From: Pirellulaceae bacterium
GTDB lineage: Bacteria > Planctomycetota > Planctomycetia > Pirellulales > Pirellulaceae
Length of the DNA: 64,000 bases
Assembly: GCA_020852965.1 (NCBI GenBank)
Contig: JADYZV010000111.1
Span: 62,001 to 126,000 of the forward strand
Direction: 5' to 3'
Part shown: positions 20,442 to 28,771 of the stretch, piece after piece
Position numbering within the stretch: the stretch's first letter is position 1
How the letters are laid out: every line of letters starts with the position of its first letter
Notes under the pieces: generated by a model
Database searches by the model: none
Told to the model about the DNA's origin: nothing
The model's input: the letters and a program-made list of their open reading frames with translations, nothing else
Translations under genes and position numbers: made by a program

Positions 20442-21548
20442 ATGATTGCACAACAAGCCACAAGGCCCGCGCACATGCGCTCGCGAAAGTCATTCGACCA
20501 TAGCCCGATGCTGGTGTTTTATGAATTGACCCAAGCCTGCGACTTGGTTTGTCAACATTGCCGCGCGTGTGCGCAGAGTCGAAGTGATCCCGCAGAATTG
20601 AAAACGGCAGACTCGAAGCGGTTGATCGAGCAACTGACCGAGTTCCCCGAGCCCCCCATGCTGATCCTCACCGGCGGTGATCCGCTTAAGCGACAAGATA
20701 TCTATGAATTGGTCGAGTATGCAGTGGCCTGTGGCCTGCAAGTATCCATTACTCCAAGCGCTACGCCGCTGGTGACGCGTGACGCAATCCGCCGCCTCCG
20801 CGATGCGGGTATTTCAAGGTTGGCGATTAGTATCGATGGCGCGGATGCAGCCACGCACGATGCCAATCGAGGCGTCGCAGGGAGTTTCGCGCGTAGCTTA
20901 GAGATCTTGAGCGACGCTCGAGAGCTGGGAGTAGAAACGCAGATCAATACCACGCTGACACCTGCCAACTTCAATCAGATCGAATTGATGGCTGATCGTT
21001 TTGCAGACTTCGACATTGCTCTGTGGTCGATCTTCTTTCTCATTCCGGTCGGACGCGCTGGTCAGATGCCCAGGCTCGGCCCCGACGAGTGTGAGCAGGC
21101 CTTTGAGCGCTTGTGGCAGCAATCAAAAATACAACCCTACATGATCAAGACGACCGAAGCCCCACACTATCGACGCTACGTGATTCAGCATCAGATTCCC
21201 AAGGCAGCTCAAGGTGATGCGCGGCCTCGAGCCTTCATCCCAGCCGGCGTCAACGACGGCAAAGGGGTGATGTTCGTCAGCCACACCGGAACGATCCACC
21301 CGACGGGATTTCTACCTGTCGTGTGCGGAATGTTTCCCATGCAGAGCGTCGTGCAGGTCTACCAAGACTCACCCATTTTCCGGGGCTTGCGCAATTCAGA
21401 TCGACTGCAGGGCAAATGCGGTGAGTGCGAGTTTCGCAATGTATGCGGCGGCAGTCGCGCACGAGCCTACGCGGTCACCGGAAACATGTTTGCCGAAGAA
21501 CCCGATTGCAGCTACCAACCCAAAGGCTTGTTGGAGCCGGTCCATTAG
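20442..21548 (+). CDS. Radical SAM/SPASM protein (TIGR04053/AhbD-NirJ-like)
   Basis: The start at 20442 (MIAQQATRP) has AGGAC about ten bases upstream. The protein of about 368 residues opens with the radical SAM cluster motif CDLVCQHCRAC near residue 32, then LILTGGDPL for SAM binding. A C-terminal SPASM-type set follows (CGECEFRNVCGGSRARAYAVTGN...C). Relatives include haem-pathway enzymes (AhbC/AhbD, NirJ) and peptide-modifying enzymes. Because hemY follows 72 bp downstream, a role in haem synthesis or modification is likely. That would fit the large demand of the cytochromes encoded nearby, but the exact reaction is not settled by sequence. Confidence 0.78.
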   Translation: MIAQQATRPAHMRSRKSFDHSPMLVFYELTQACDLVCQHCRACAQSRSDPAELKTADSKRLIEQLTEFPEPPMLILTGGDPLKRQDIYELVEYAVACGLQVSITPSATPLVTRDAIRRLRDAGISRLAISIDGADAATHDANRGVAGSFARSLEILSDARELGVETQINTTLTPANFNQIELMADRFADFDIALWSIFFLIPVGRAGQMPRLGPDECEQAFERLWQQSKIQPYMIKTTEAPHYRRYVIQHQIPKAAQGDARPRAFIPAGVNDGKGVMFVSHTGTIHPTGFLPVVCGMFPMQSVVQVYQDSPIFRGLRNSDRLQGKCGECEFRNVCGGSRARAYAVTGNMFAEEPDCSYQPKGLLEPVH

Positions 21549-21620
21549 TTGAACACCATTTTATGATAGGCATCACATTTGGTCTCCAGCGATTCAGTTA
21601 ACCTCGAAACGAGTTCAACC

Positions 21621-23063
21621 ATGCGACAACGCGTAGCGATCATTGGTGGCGGAATAACAGGTTTGGCGGCTGCGCACCATTTGTGCGAAGTGGCACCGCA
21701 GCTCGACGTCGTTCTATTGGAGGCGACTTCACGGCTGGGTGGCGTCATTCAGACTACCAAGAAAGATGGGTTTCTTGTCGAAAGCGCCGCAGACAACTTC
21801 ATTACCACTTCGCCAGTGGCCATCAATCTCTGTCAGCGACTGGGGTTGGGGGACGAGCTGATCGGGACCAACCCGCAGGGACGCGGAGCCATGGTAGTCT
21901 GCAAAGGCAAGCTAGAACCGATTCCGGCTGGTTTTCTCGTAATGGCGCCCTCGCGTATCTGGCCCATTCTGACCACGCGCATACTGAGCAGCGTGGGCAA
22001 ATTGCGGGCAGGACTGGAATACTTCATTCCAAAGAGAAAGCAACTCGACGACGAATCCCTCAAAGCGTTTGTATGTCGACGTTTCGGCTATGAAATGTTT
22101 GAGCGATTGGTTCAGCCGTTGGTGGGAGGAATCTACACGGCGGACCCGAGCCGCCTGAGTATCGCGGCTACGATGCCTCGTTTTCCCCAAATGGAACAGC
22201 AGCACGGAAGTCTTCTGCGAGCGATGATGCGGCAGCGCCGTGAAGCCGGCCAGGCAAAGCCCGAGAACAGCGGCGGAGCGCGTTATAGTCAATTCATGAC
22301 TCTTCGCGGTGGAATGTCGACGCTCACTAGTGCATTGGCAAACTCGCTGCCGGCTGGAGCCATCCATCGCAATTCGCCCGTCTGCGCCATCGTCCCAGAG
22401 GAACAAGGCCGTTGGTCGATTCGTCTCGCCAAGGGGAATCAACAGTGGTTGGATGCCGATGCGGTTATCGTCGCCTCTCCGGCCAACCATGCGGCCAGCA
22501 TGCTGGCCTCGACCGATAAGAGTATCTCCGAAACTCTCGGTCAGATCGAATACGCGAGCTGTGGAGTCGTTTCGCTGGCGTATCGCCGAGATCAGATCAA
22601 ACACAAGTTGAACACGTTCGGATTTGTCGTACCCCTGGCCGAACACCGCTTAATCTTGTCGTGTAGTTTTTCTAGCTTGAAGTACCCAGATCGCGCTCCT
22701 GATGAACTCGTGCTGATGCGAGTCTTTATTGGTGGGGCATGCCAAGGTGGGCTTTTGCAACTTCCCCGCGAACAATTGATTCAACTGGCTGAGCGCGAGC
22801 TGACGGAATTGCTCGATATTAGTCAGCCACCGGTCTTTCGAGACCTGACGATGCAACTCCAGGCGATGCCACAATACCACGTTGGACATTGTGAACGTGT
22901 CGAGTTGGTTGAGAAGCGACTCGCGTCCCATCCAACACTCGCTTTGGCTGGCAGCGCGCTGCGTGGCGTCGGCGTGCCGGGTTGCATCGAAAGCGGTGAG
23001 AAAGCCGCCGAGCGGATAGCCAATGCCTTAGCCGCGTCGAATTGCGAAGTATGCCATAGCTAG
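21621..23063 (+). CDS. hemY: Protoporphyrinogen oxidase HemY
   Basis: The start is set at 21621 (MRQRVAIIGGGITGL) because the frame further upstream has only a TTG. The FAD-binding motif GGGITGLAAAHHL is at the N-terminus, followed by LLEATSRLGGVIQT and the family segment VESAADNFITTSP. The C-terminus carries LALAGSALRGVGVPGCIESGEKAAERI, typical of HemY. It oxidises protoporphyrinogen (or coproporphyrinogen, in coproporphyrin-dependent lineages) at the membrane face in late haem synthesis. It probably forms a unit with the radical SAM gene upstream. Confidence 0.88.
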   Translation: MRQRVAIIGGGITGLAAAHHLCEVAPQLDVVLLEATSRLGGVIQTTKKDGFLVESAADNFITTSPVAINLCQRLGLGDELIGTNPQGRGAMVVCKGKLEPIPAGFLVMAPSRIWPILTTRILSSVGKLRAGLEYFIPKRKQLDDESLKAFVCRRFGYEMFERLVQPLVGGIYTADPSRLSIAATMPRFPQMEQQHGSLLRAMMRQRREAGQAKPENSGGARYSQFMTLRGGMSTLTSALANSLPAGAIHRNSPVCAIVPEEQGRWSIRLAKGNQQWLDADAVIVASPANHAASMLASTDKSISETLGQIEYASCGVVSLAYRRDQIKHKLNTFGFVVPLAEHRLILSCSFSSLKYPDRAPDELVLMRVFIGGACQGGLLQLPREQLIQLAERELTELLDISQPPVFRDLTMQLQAMPQYHVGHCERVELVEKRLASHPTLALAGSALRGVGVPGCIESGEKAAERIANALAASNCEVCHS

Positions 23064-23092
23064 GTTATAATTGAGCAGGGAAACTCTTCTCA

Positions 23093-23755
23093 ATGACCAG
23101 CGAGCACAGTATGGCCACTGCAACTTCAGCTCTAATACCATCCATCGATGGTTCGTTGCTACGACTTGACCAAGTCTCATGGCAGACATATTGCGACCTG
23201 CGGGAAGCCCCCGAAAACCGGTATGTCCGCATGACTTTCGATCAAGGAAGGCTGTACCTGATGTCCCCTTCTCGATTGCATGAGCGGATTGCCGAACTGA
23301 TCGGACGATTGATTGCAACCTATACCGAAACCGAATCAATACCGATTCTCAGTGGCGGCAGCACGACGATGAAGGCCCAGTTCCTCAATCGAGGACTGGA
23401 GCCCGACAAGTGCTTTTACATTCAAAATGAGGCGGCCGTCCGTCGAACTGATCACTACGACGCGCAGACTGATCCTCCTCCAGATTTGGCAGTCGAAGTT
23501 GACGTGATGTCGTTATCGACGGTCCGCATGCCGATTTACGCTGAACTTGCTGTTCCCGAAGTATGGCGCTGGATCGATGATCAGATCGAAGTCTATCACT
23601 TGGTCGGAAACAAATATCAATCCGCAAACCAATCAGCTTGTCTGCCTGGCTTCCCGTTTGACAAAGCGGTAGGCGCCTTGAATGATCGTTTTGATAGGGA
23701 CGAAACAAGCTTGATTGCCGCGTTTCGCAAGTCGCTGATCGACCCCAGGACCTGA
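23093..23755 (+). CDS. Uma2 family (DUF820) PD-(D/E)XK nuclease-like protein
   Basis: A 220-residue protein with the Uma2 layout: VRMTFDQGRLYLMSPSRLHERI, then EPDKCFYIQN, then PPDLAVEVD, which supplies the Asp and Glu-x-Asp of the PD-(D/E)XK core, and ELAVPEVWRWID. These genes are numerous in planctomycetes and cyanobacteria; their function is largely unknown. The start at 23093 has AGGGAAA ten bases upstream; 23111 is an alternative. Confidence 0.82.
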   Translation: MTSEHSMATATSALIPSIDGSLLRLDQVSWQTYCDLREAPENRYVRMTFDQGRLYLMSPSRLHERIAELIGRLIATYTETESIPILSGGSTTMKAQFLNRGLEPDKCFYIQNEAAVRRTDHYDAQTDPPPDLAVEVDVMSLSTVRMPIYAELAVPEVWRWIDDQIEVYHLVGNKYQSANQSACLPGFPFDKAVGALNDRFDRDETSLIAAFRKSLIDPRT

Positions 23756-23795
23756 TTCAGGTTCAAATGGGACAGCGCCACATTGACCATGCAAA

Positions 23796-25286
23796 TCATT
23801 CCATGCTGGTGCTCAAGAGGCTACTGCCAATCGCGTTTGGTGGTGCAATTCCATTCAGTAGCCTCTCCACGACGTCAGCCGCCGCATAGCTGGTTGCCTC
23901 GGGAGACTTCAAGAACTGCACAATGCTGGCGACATCGTTGCCGCAGGTCACCAAAGGTTGCTCCAGTTCGCTGCCGTGTCGGCGCTGACCCATGCCGATA
24001 TTTGCCAACAAGCCATTGCAGACGCACTTGCGGCCAACGGTGTCGTCGAGCGCGCCACCTTTGTGCACATACGCTTTGACCGGTTCGCCAGGGCAACGCC
24101 AACCGACCGTTCCATCTTCTTTTCGGTAGCCCTGCCGCAGGAAGCCCAGATCGCAGACGCGTGTGCGCTGCTCGAATACCGTAGCATCGGACATCGAACC
24201 GTCGATTTGCAAGACCTTAAAGGGAAAGCCCGTGGGGGATGCCAGCGGATCGGTCAGCACATCGGGTTGGCCCTGGCGGCACTGCTTCAGCACCAGTTGC
24301 TTGATGTCGCCGCGAAACCCAGATTCCTCGCAAAAGGCAAAAGCCGTACCGACCTGGACGCCGGTTGCACCCAGCTCGATCGCATCGCGGACTTTTTCGG
24401 GTGATCCATAGGAGCCGGCCAGCCAGAAGGGTAGCCCCAATTCGGCGATGGCCGCCAGGTCAACGGCATCGCGAGGCCCATAGACAGGCTCGCCGCGTTC
24501 GTTCAGCGGCAACTTGCCTCGCGGCGGTGCGTTGTGTCCGCCTGCGGTTGGGCCCTCGATGATAAATCCATCGACGTGTCCGTTTGATTTGCGTGCCAAC
24601 ATGGTCGCCAGGGTCGTCGACGCAACAATCGCCAGAAACTTTGGACGATTCAACCAAGGAATGTCGCCGCCACCAAAGGATAGCGGGTCAAAGCGGCTAA
24701 CAAATTCGTCATCACGCTGCGCGCCGACGATGTGCAAGGGTAACTCGACCGGCAAACCTTCCTGCAGACGGTCCAAAATGCCTGGGATGGCACGAGGGAT
24801 GCCGGCGCCCATCAGCACGTAGTCGACGCCCGCTAACATAGCACCGTACAAAGATGGCAATGTTGGCGTTTGAATCTTTTCGAGATAATTGATCCCTATC
24901 CGCCCTGTGTGGCCCTCTTTGGCCAAGGTGACTTCGACGAAATTGGCGACGACCACTAGCTCCACTTCGGCTTGCGAGGGCTCATGTGACAATACCATGG
25001 TCGGCGCATGAGAAGCGTCGCAATCCATCCCTCCTTCGACGTAATAGCGATCGATAATTCGCTGAGCCATGTGGGGATACGGGAAGTCGGCCAAGGCGCG
25101 GCGCATGTGCCCCCCGATATCTCCCAGTTGCAATCGCCGTACGAGCACTACGTCAATCGCTGTGCCAGAGACAACACCCAACTGGCCAGTCAGGGAAACC
25201 GCGCGGGCTAGTTCCCAGTTAGATACCGCAACCCCCATACCGCCTTGGATAAGGGTTGGATCCGATCGCTGTTCTTTTTCCTGCAT
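23796..25286 (-). CDS. Nitronate monooxygenase/2-nitropropane dioxygenase-like flavoprotein
   Basis: The start at 25286 has an AGGAG site nine bases upstream. The 496-residue protein shows a TIM-barrel flavoprotein of the NMO/FabK group: IQGGMGVAVSNWELARAVS at the N-terminus, GADYVLMGAGIP-like segment (VDYVLMGAGIPR), IEGPTAGGHN, LPFWLAGSYGSPEKVRDAIELGATGVQVGTAF. It is longer than typical nitronate monooxygenases (about 320-350) because of a C-terminal part with several Cys (RVCDLGFLRQ, GRKCVCNGL) that could hold a metal or cluster. It is the last gene of the DGC-GYD-NMO operon. The substrate is unknown; a link to nitrogen oxides is suggested only by its neighbours. Confidence 0.75.
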   Translation of the reverse strand: MQEKEQRSDPTLIQGGMGVAVSNWELARAVSLTGQLGVVSGTAIDVVLVRRLQLGDIGGHMRRALADFPYPHMAQRIIDRYYVEGGMDCDASHAPTMVLSHEPSQAEVELVVVANFVEVTLAKEGHTGRIGINYLEKIQTPTLPSLYGAMLAGVDYVLMGAGIPRAIPGILDRLQEGLPVELPLHIVGAQRDDEFVSRFDPLSFGGGDIPWLNRPKFLAIVASTTLATMLARKSNGHVDGFIIEGPTAGGHNAPPRGKLPLNERGEPVYGPRDAVDLAAIAELGLPFWLAGSYGSPEKVRDAIELGATGVQVGTAFAFCEESGFRGDIKQLVLKQCRQGQPDVLTDPLASPTGFPFKVLQIDGSMSDATVFEQRTRVCDLGFLRQGYRKEDGTVGWRCPGEPVKAYVHKGGALDDTVGRKCVCNGLLANIGMGQRRHGSELEQPLVTCGNDVASIVQFLKSPEATSYAAADVVERLLNGIAPPNAIGSSLLSTSME

Positions 25287-25343
25287 TTCTTGGTGCTCCT
25301 TGCACTTTGTGGCTTAGTTCTCATTCAACACTTGTTGAAACTC

Positions 25344-25604
25344 TTAGGTATCAAAGACTCTCAGGGGACGAGTGCGAACGTTCCCAACCTTGGCGAACTT
25401 CACTAGTAACGCCGCACCCGTGGACTCATCGGACGCTTCAAAAACGACACAGCCATCGACATCGCCGATCGACCGGTATTGAGAAAGCAGCTTTCCGCCG
25501 GCGGATTGTACCGACTGCGCAAAGGAGTCTGCTCGCTGGAGCGTGTCGCCAGTGTTGCGAAGGCCTTGGTCAGTGAAACTGATTGGAGTGAGATAGCGAA
25601 TCAT
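25344..25604 (-). CDS. GYD domain protein, 86 residues
   Basis: A small cytoplasmic alpha/beta protein with the GYD family pattern: MIRYLTPISFTDQGLRNTGD, AGGKLLSQYRSIGDVDGCVVFEA. The canonical Gly-Tyr-Asp turn is here Gly-Asp-Val-Asp. Function of the family is unknown; members resemble dimeric ferredoxin-like folds. It lies 25 bp after the DGC gene and 58 bp before the monooxygenase-like gene, so co-transcription is likely. Confidence 0.7.
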   Translation of the reverse strand: MIRYLTPISFTDQGLRNTGDTLQRADSFAQSVQSAGGKLLSQYRSIGDVDGCVVFEASDESTGAALLVKFAKVGNVRTRPLRVFDT

Positions 25605-25628
25605 GAATTCTCTCAGTTTTCCAAGGGA

Positions 25629-26021
25629 CTATTTGTTGGCTAGGGCATCACCCGTTAAGCTCTGGCGACCGATATCTTGCAACACATCTTCGATCAATGC
25701 GTCCAAGGCTTCACCGGTGGGAGCGGTAGAGTTCTTTTTAATCCCCAAGTCGTGCAAGCGGATATGCACGTCGATATGCTCGTGAACTTGGTCGAAGACA
25801 CCCAGGCAGCAATGGATCGGGCAACCGTCGATGCTCCACACCGGGCGTTGTTTTAGCTTTTTCAGGAACAGCGGTTTGGCAGCGCCAATGCCAGCCAAAC
25901 AAGACATTTCAGCTACACCGCGGCGGTCCAATTCGTGAGCCACATCATTGGCCAACTGCCCCGCATTCGAACAACCGGAACAGGCGAATAGGATTGGTTT
26001 GTTATCGCTTGCTGCTTGCAT
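25629..26021 (-). CDS. Putative zinc-binding DGC domain protein
   Basis: A 130-residue protein with the DGC family pattern: CSGCSNAGQLANDVAHEL, CLAGIGA, then IDGCPIHCCLGVF. The cysteines are proposed to bind zinc; function is unknown. Its ATG directly follows a TGA that matches the end of the torD-like gene, so in the ancestor it was the next gene of an nxr-type operon. A decayed copy of its first 20 codons sits after the real torD at 3255-3314. Today it appears to be the first gene behind the retained nxr-type promoter at 26209-26238. Confidence 0.8.
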   Translation of the reverse strand: MQAASDNKPILFACSGCSNAGQLANDVAHELDRRGVAEMSCLAGIGAAKPLFLKKLKQRPVWSIDGCPIHCCLGVFDQVHEHIDVHIRLHDLGIKKNSTAPTGEALDALIEDVLQDIGRQSLTGDALANK

Positions 26022-26208
26022 TCAATTCACCTCAATTTCGATGTGCGCTGCGTCAACGCATGCCCCGCCCTGGTTGATTGGGTACAAGAACTGGCGGTGG
26101 TTCTCGCGATTCCCAGCCTTCGAGAACCACTCCAGAAAGCAGACTTGCAATGGCTTTACAAGTCTTGAATGCTTACCAGGAAACCCGGAGTTGCATTTCG
26201 TGAATACT
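26022..26208 (-). pseudogene. Operon scar: nxrA 5' leader and first codons joined to torD 3' end
   Basis: Read on the minus strand, the leader matches that of the nxrA-like gene, including CTTGCAAGTC and a GGAGTGG ribosome site. The start codon position (26118-26120) is now AAG. Codons for NRENHRQFLYP follow (intact gene: [11 protein letters not shown]; the Tat arginine pair has become His-Arg). The frame then passes through a short join and ends in IEIEVN-stop, matching QIEVN-stop of the TorD-like protein. Everything between, over 5 kb in the intact operon, is absent. It now serves as an untranslated leader of the DGC gene. Confidence 0.75.
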
Positions 26209-26238
26209 ATCCTACTATCGTTGGACGACATTCGTCAA
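26209..26238 (-). promoter_or_regulatory. Retained nxr-type promoter, second copy
   Basis: TTGACG (26233-26238) and TAGGAT (26209-26214) on the minus strand keep the 18-base spacing seen before nxrA. The palindrome is kept with one changed base (26222-26238). Since the coding part behind it has decayed but the boxes have not, it probably still works, reading into the DGC-GYD-monooxygenase operon. Confidence 0.55.
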
Positions 26239-26271
26239 GCTGCGACTTGGCCATTCCCCAAGAAATAGATT

Positions 26272-26287
26272 GAGTGGTACAATTTGT
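26272..26287 (+). promoter_or_regulatory. Possible rrf2 promoter -10 region
   Basis: TGAGTGGTACAATTTG is shared almost base for base with 10001-10016. TACAAT would be a fair -10 box reading rightward to the Rrf2 gene 60 bp downstream. No convincing -35 box was found. At the nxr locus the same segment has no gene to its right, which suggests a regulator gene was lost there. Confidence 0.3.
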
Positions 26288-26348
26288 CCTAGGCGCGAGC
26301 AACTTATCGCGAATGGATTTCAACAGAGGCTTACCCCAGACACTCAAT

Positions 26349-26798
26349 ATGATTCATCACAAGACTACGCAGAACGCTATTGCGGCCATGAGCCGTTTGG
26401 CGGAACTACACGCAGACGCTTCGCGAAGCGCATCGTCGCGCGAGTTGGCCGAGAGTCGGAATTTACCCGTTCCACTGGTGGCCAAGATACTGACGGTATT
26501 GTCGCGCAACGGCTTAGTCACCGGCTCGCCTGGCCCCGGTGGCGGCTACCGTTTGGCCAAACCACCTGCAAAAATTCGTTTGAAGGACGTGGCTGTACTG
26601 TTCGAGCGCGAGACCGAGGGACTATGCGCCTACGGTCCCGGATGGTGCGGCCACGGAACGCCATGCCCGCTCCACGATTCCGTATCTCAGATGAAAGAAG
26701 TCTTCGAGGAGTTTTTGAACAAGACCACTTTCGCCGTCTTTGAGAATAGCGATCCGAAGCCAGCCAAGCGCCGAGCGAGTACGAAAAGAAAGCCGTAA
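26349..26798 (+). CDS. Rrf2 family Fe-S transcription regulator
   Basis: The start at 26349 gives a 149-residue protein of usual Rrf2 length. A winged helix (SSRELAESRNLPVPLVAKILTVL, then SPGPGGGYRLA for the wing) is followed by a cysteine set CAYGPGWCGHGTPC, spaced C-X6-C-X5-C. This resembles the cluster ligands of IscR/NsrR-type sensors of redox state or nitric oxide. It is divergent from the retained nxr-type promoter. It is therefore a good candidate to bind the TTGACG-N5-CGTCAA palindrome at both loci; this is an inference from position. Confidence 0.85.
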   Translation: MIHHKTTQNAIAAMSRLAELHADASRSASSRELAESRNLPVPLVAKILTVLSRNGLVTGSPGPGGGYRLAKPPAKIRLKDVAVLFERETEGLCAYGPGWCGHGTPCPLHDSVSQMKEVFEEFLNKTTFAVFENSDPKPAKRRASTKRKP

Positions 26799-26810
26799 CC
26801 CGCTATCGTC

Positions 26811-26888
26811 ATCCGTGCTCTGGCCCTGCCATCCGAACGAGAGTTCATTTCCGTGCGCTAGCACGGTTGGCAAGGTCGGAGCACGGAT
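26811..26888. terminator. Nested hairpin between convergent genes
   Basis: An outer stem ATCCGTGCTC/GAGCACGGAT (26811-26820, 26879-26888) encloses an inner perfect hairpin CCGTGC-GCTA-GCACGG (26850-26865). It sits between the ends of the convergent rrf2 and flavoprotein genes, so it is probably a bidirectional terminator, though no T-run follows. Confidence 0.45.
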
Positions 26889-26907
26889 AGAATCGACGGG
26901 GGAGATT

Positions 26908-28179
26908 TTATACTTTGATCTCAGGTGAAGTGTCCGTCACCGGTTGCGGTACTGGCGTCATTTGTGCCAGAGCCTCCAAGAATCCGCTCATGTCTTTCTC
27001 CACCACGTCTCCAACTAGGCAATCGATCAGGGCCGAGCGCTGCTCCGGATACCGCTCGACGAATTTGTGGAAACTGAAACTTGGATCGTAGAACGCATGG
27101 ATCAACCTGCGAATGACTTCAATTCCATTCCACAAGGGACGTGTGAATCCTCCGAGTCGCTGTGCAGAGACGTCATCGGCCACCAAGGCGTCATGGATGC
27201 AACCAGCCGCTAACTCAGCCGATGCCAGCGCTAAAAACAAGCCAGACGAGTAGATCGGATCTAAGAATGCGGCTGCATCCCCGATCATTACCCAGCCATC
27301 GCCAGCGGTTTGGCGATTGCGATAAGCCATTCTTCGCAATCCGTGAATGCGATCGTCTCGAGTCGCTGCAGTCAACATCTCTTGTAGCGGGCCACACTTG
27401 GCAACTTCACGCGAATAGGCAGCCTCGAAGTCGGAATCCTCTGCGAACAGATACTCTGGCGACGCCACGACGCCGACGCTGACCATGTCGTTCGGGAGTG
27501 GGATGTACCAGAACCAACCGCGATCCTGGATCATAAACACGGTTGTTTCTCCAGCATCGATCCCTGGGCGGCGTTTTGCGCCGCGGTAGTAACTCCAGAC
27601 CGCTGCTTTGTCTAAACCTGCCACGTCTGTTTTGAGATCTAGTTGGGACCCGATCACGGTCGATCGGCCAGATGCGTCGATGACGACTCGACAAGAGATC
27701 TCCTCCGCTTCTCCACCGCGTGGTTTCGCCAGCACACCGCAGGCCTGTCCAGCCTCATCAAAGATCACTGTTTGGCATTGAGTTTGCGTGCGGACTTCGA
27801 CACCGTTTTCGCGGGCATGTTCCAAGCACAGAACGTCAAACTCCGAGCGCAATACCTGCCAGGTCCGCGCACCATCACCTTCAATGGTTTCCGAGAAATA
27901 GAACGGGTCGGACTCCTCACCCGATGGCGAAACAAATCGCACGCTGTGCTTGACGGGAAAATGCGACGCTCGCAGTTTCGGCAGCAGCCCCAAGCGATCG
28001 AGCGTCCCATAGGTGTGTGGAATGAGCGATTCGCCAATGTGGTAGCGCGGGAATTGAGTATTCTCGAGCACAACGCAGCGATGCCCCTGTCGCTGCAAGA
28101 AAGTGGCTGCGGCCGCACCGGCTGGCCCACCGCCAATGACGACTACATCGTAAGCGGCTGGAGTTACTGTGAGTGACAT
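26908..28179 (-). CDS. FAD-dependent halogenase/geranylgeranyl-reductase-like oxidoreductase
   Basis: The start at 28179 follows GGAGAGA. The 423-residue flavoprotein has GGGPAGAAAATFL for FAD at the N-terminus, then FPRYHIGESLIP, typical of the tryptophan-halogenase-like group. Near the middle is WFWYIPL, matching the WxWxIP motif that marks flavin halogenases, then GVVASPE and the second FAD motif GDAAAFLDPIYSSGLFLAL. It could halogenate a phenolic or carrier-bound substrate, or be a related reductase that kept the motif. It stands alone, convergent with rrf2; no carrier protein or synthetase gene is near. Confidence 0.72.
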   Translation of the reverse strand: MSLTVTPAAYDVVVIGGGPAGAAAATFLQRQGHRCVVLENTQFPRYHIGESLIPHTYGTLDRLGLLPKLRASHFPVKHSVRFVSPSGEESDPFYFSETIEGDGARTWQVLRSEFDVLCLEHARENGVEVRTQTQCQTVIFDEAGQACGVLAKPRGGEAEEISCRVVIDASGRSTVIGSQLDLKTDVAGLDKAAVWSYYRGAKRRPGIDAGETTVFMIQDRGWFWYIPLPNDMVSVGVVASPEYLFAEDSDFEAAYSREVAKCGPLQEMLTAATRDDRIHGLRRMAYRNRQTAGDGWVMIGDAAAFLDPIYSSGLFLALASAELAAGCIHDALVADDVSAQRLGGFTRPLWNGIEVIRRLIHAFYDPSFSFHKFVERYPEQRSALIDCLVGDVVEKDMSGFLEALAQMTPVPQPVTDTSPEIKV

Positions 28180-28771
28180 TTGGTTCTCTCCGAAGGGTTT
28201 GCGATTTCTCTAGCGTCGATAAGCTATCCAGCCAATGCAACGCGTCAGCTTCAGCGCCCCATTGCTAGAGCCACTGGGATGGAAGAGGTACGCTGCCGCC
28301 TTTCATGACCGTAGGCTCGAAATTCAGATATCCGGACATATGAATCCACAATAACGGGCTGTTAGGGCAAAGTCCAGAGGGCTGTCAGTTTTCGGCTACT
28401 CCGGGTGGTCTGCCAACAATCAATTTTCGCGGCAAGGGGCGAGGCTACGAGACCGTTTGATTCGTTTGCCGTCCTACGGAAGTCCCACGCGAAAATTTCG
28501 TAGCCGTTCACGCGTTTTGTAATAGCTTGTGCCATTTGCGTGAGAGAAACTAAGAATACGTGGACACGAGCAATGTCACTCTATGGCACCTCACACTTTT
28601 GCGATAGCAGCAGATTCATCGGACAAGCCAACTCAAAGGATGTTCGTCTGCGTAGAAAAACGTGAACAGTTACAAGTATTCCTCTTGGAGACTCCCTGGA
28701 ATACTACGGTCGCCGCTGCTACATTTAGGAATAGTGGACCGGTTATTCCAGAAGTCCAGCGAGTGGCTATC
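28180..28771. other. Intergenic, possible degenerate family A repeat
   Basis: No gene is supported before 28772, although an open frame runs from 28583. Around 28435-28470, GGGGCGAGGCTACGAGACCG and the following TTTGATTCGTTTGCCG resemble the middle of family A repeat copy 1, and a CGCGAAAATTTCG palindrome lies near 28490. The outer ends are not recognisable. Confidence 0.3.

Noticed and set aside
28392-28510. Fifth copy of repeat family A
   Set aside because: Only the central part (GGCGAGGCTACGAGACCG, TTTGATTCG) resembles the family; the outer ends are missing, so it is noted only as a possible relic.
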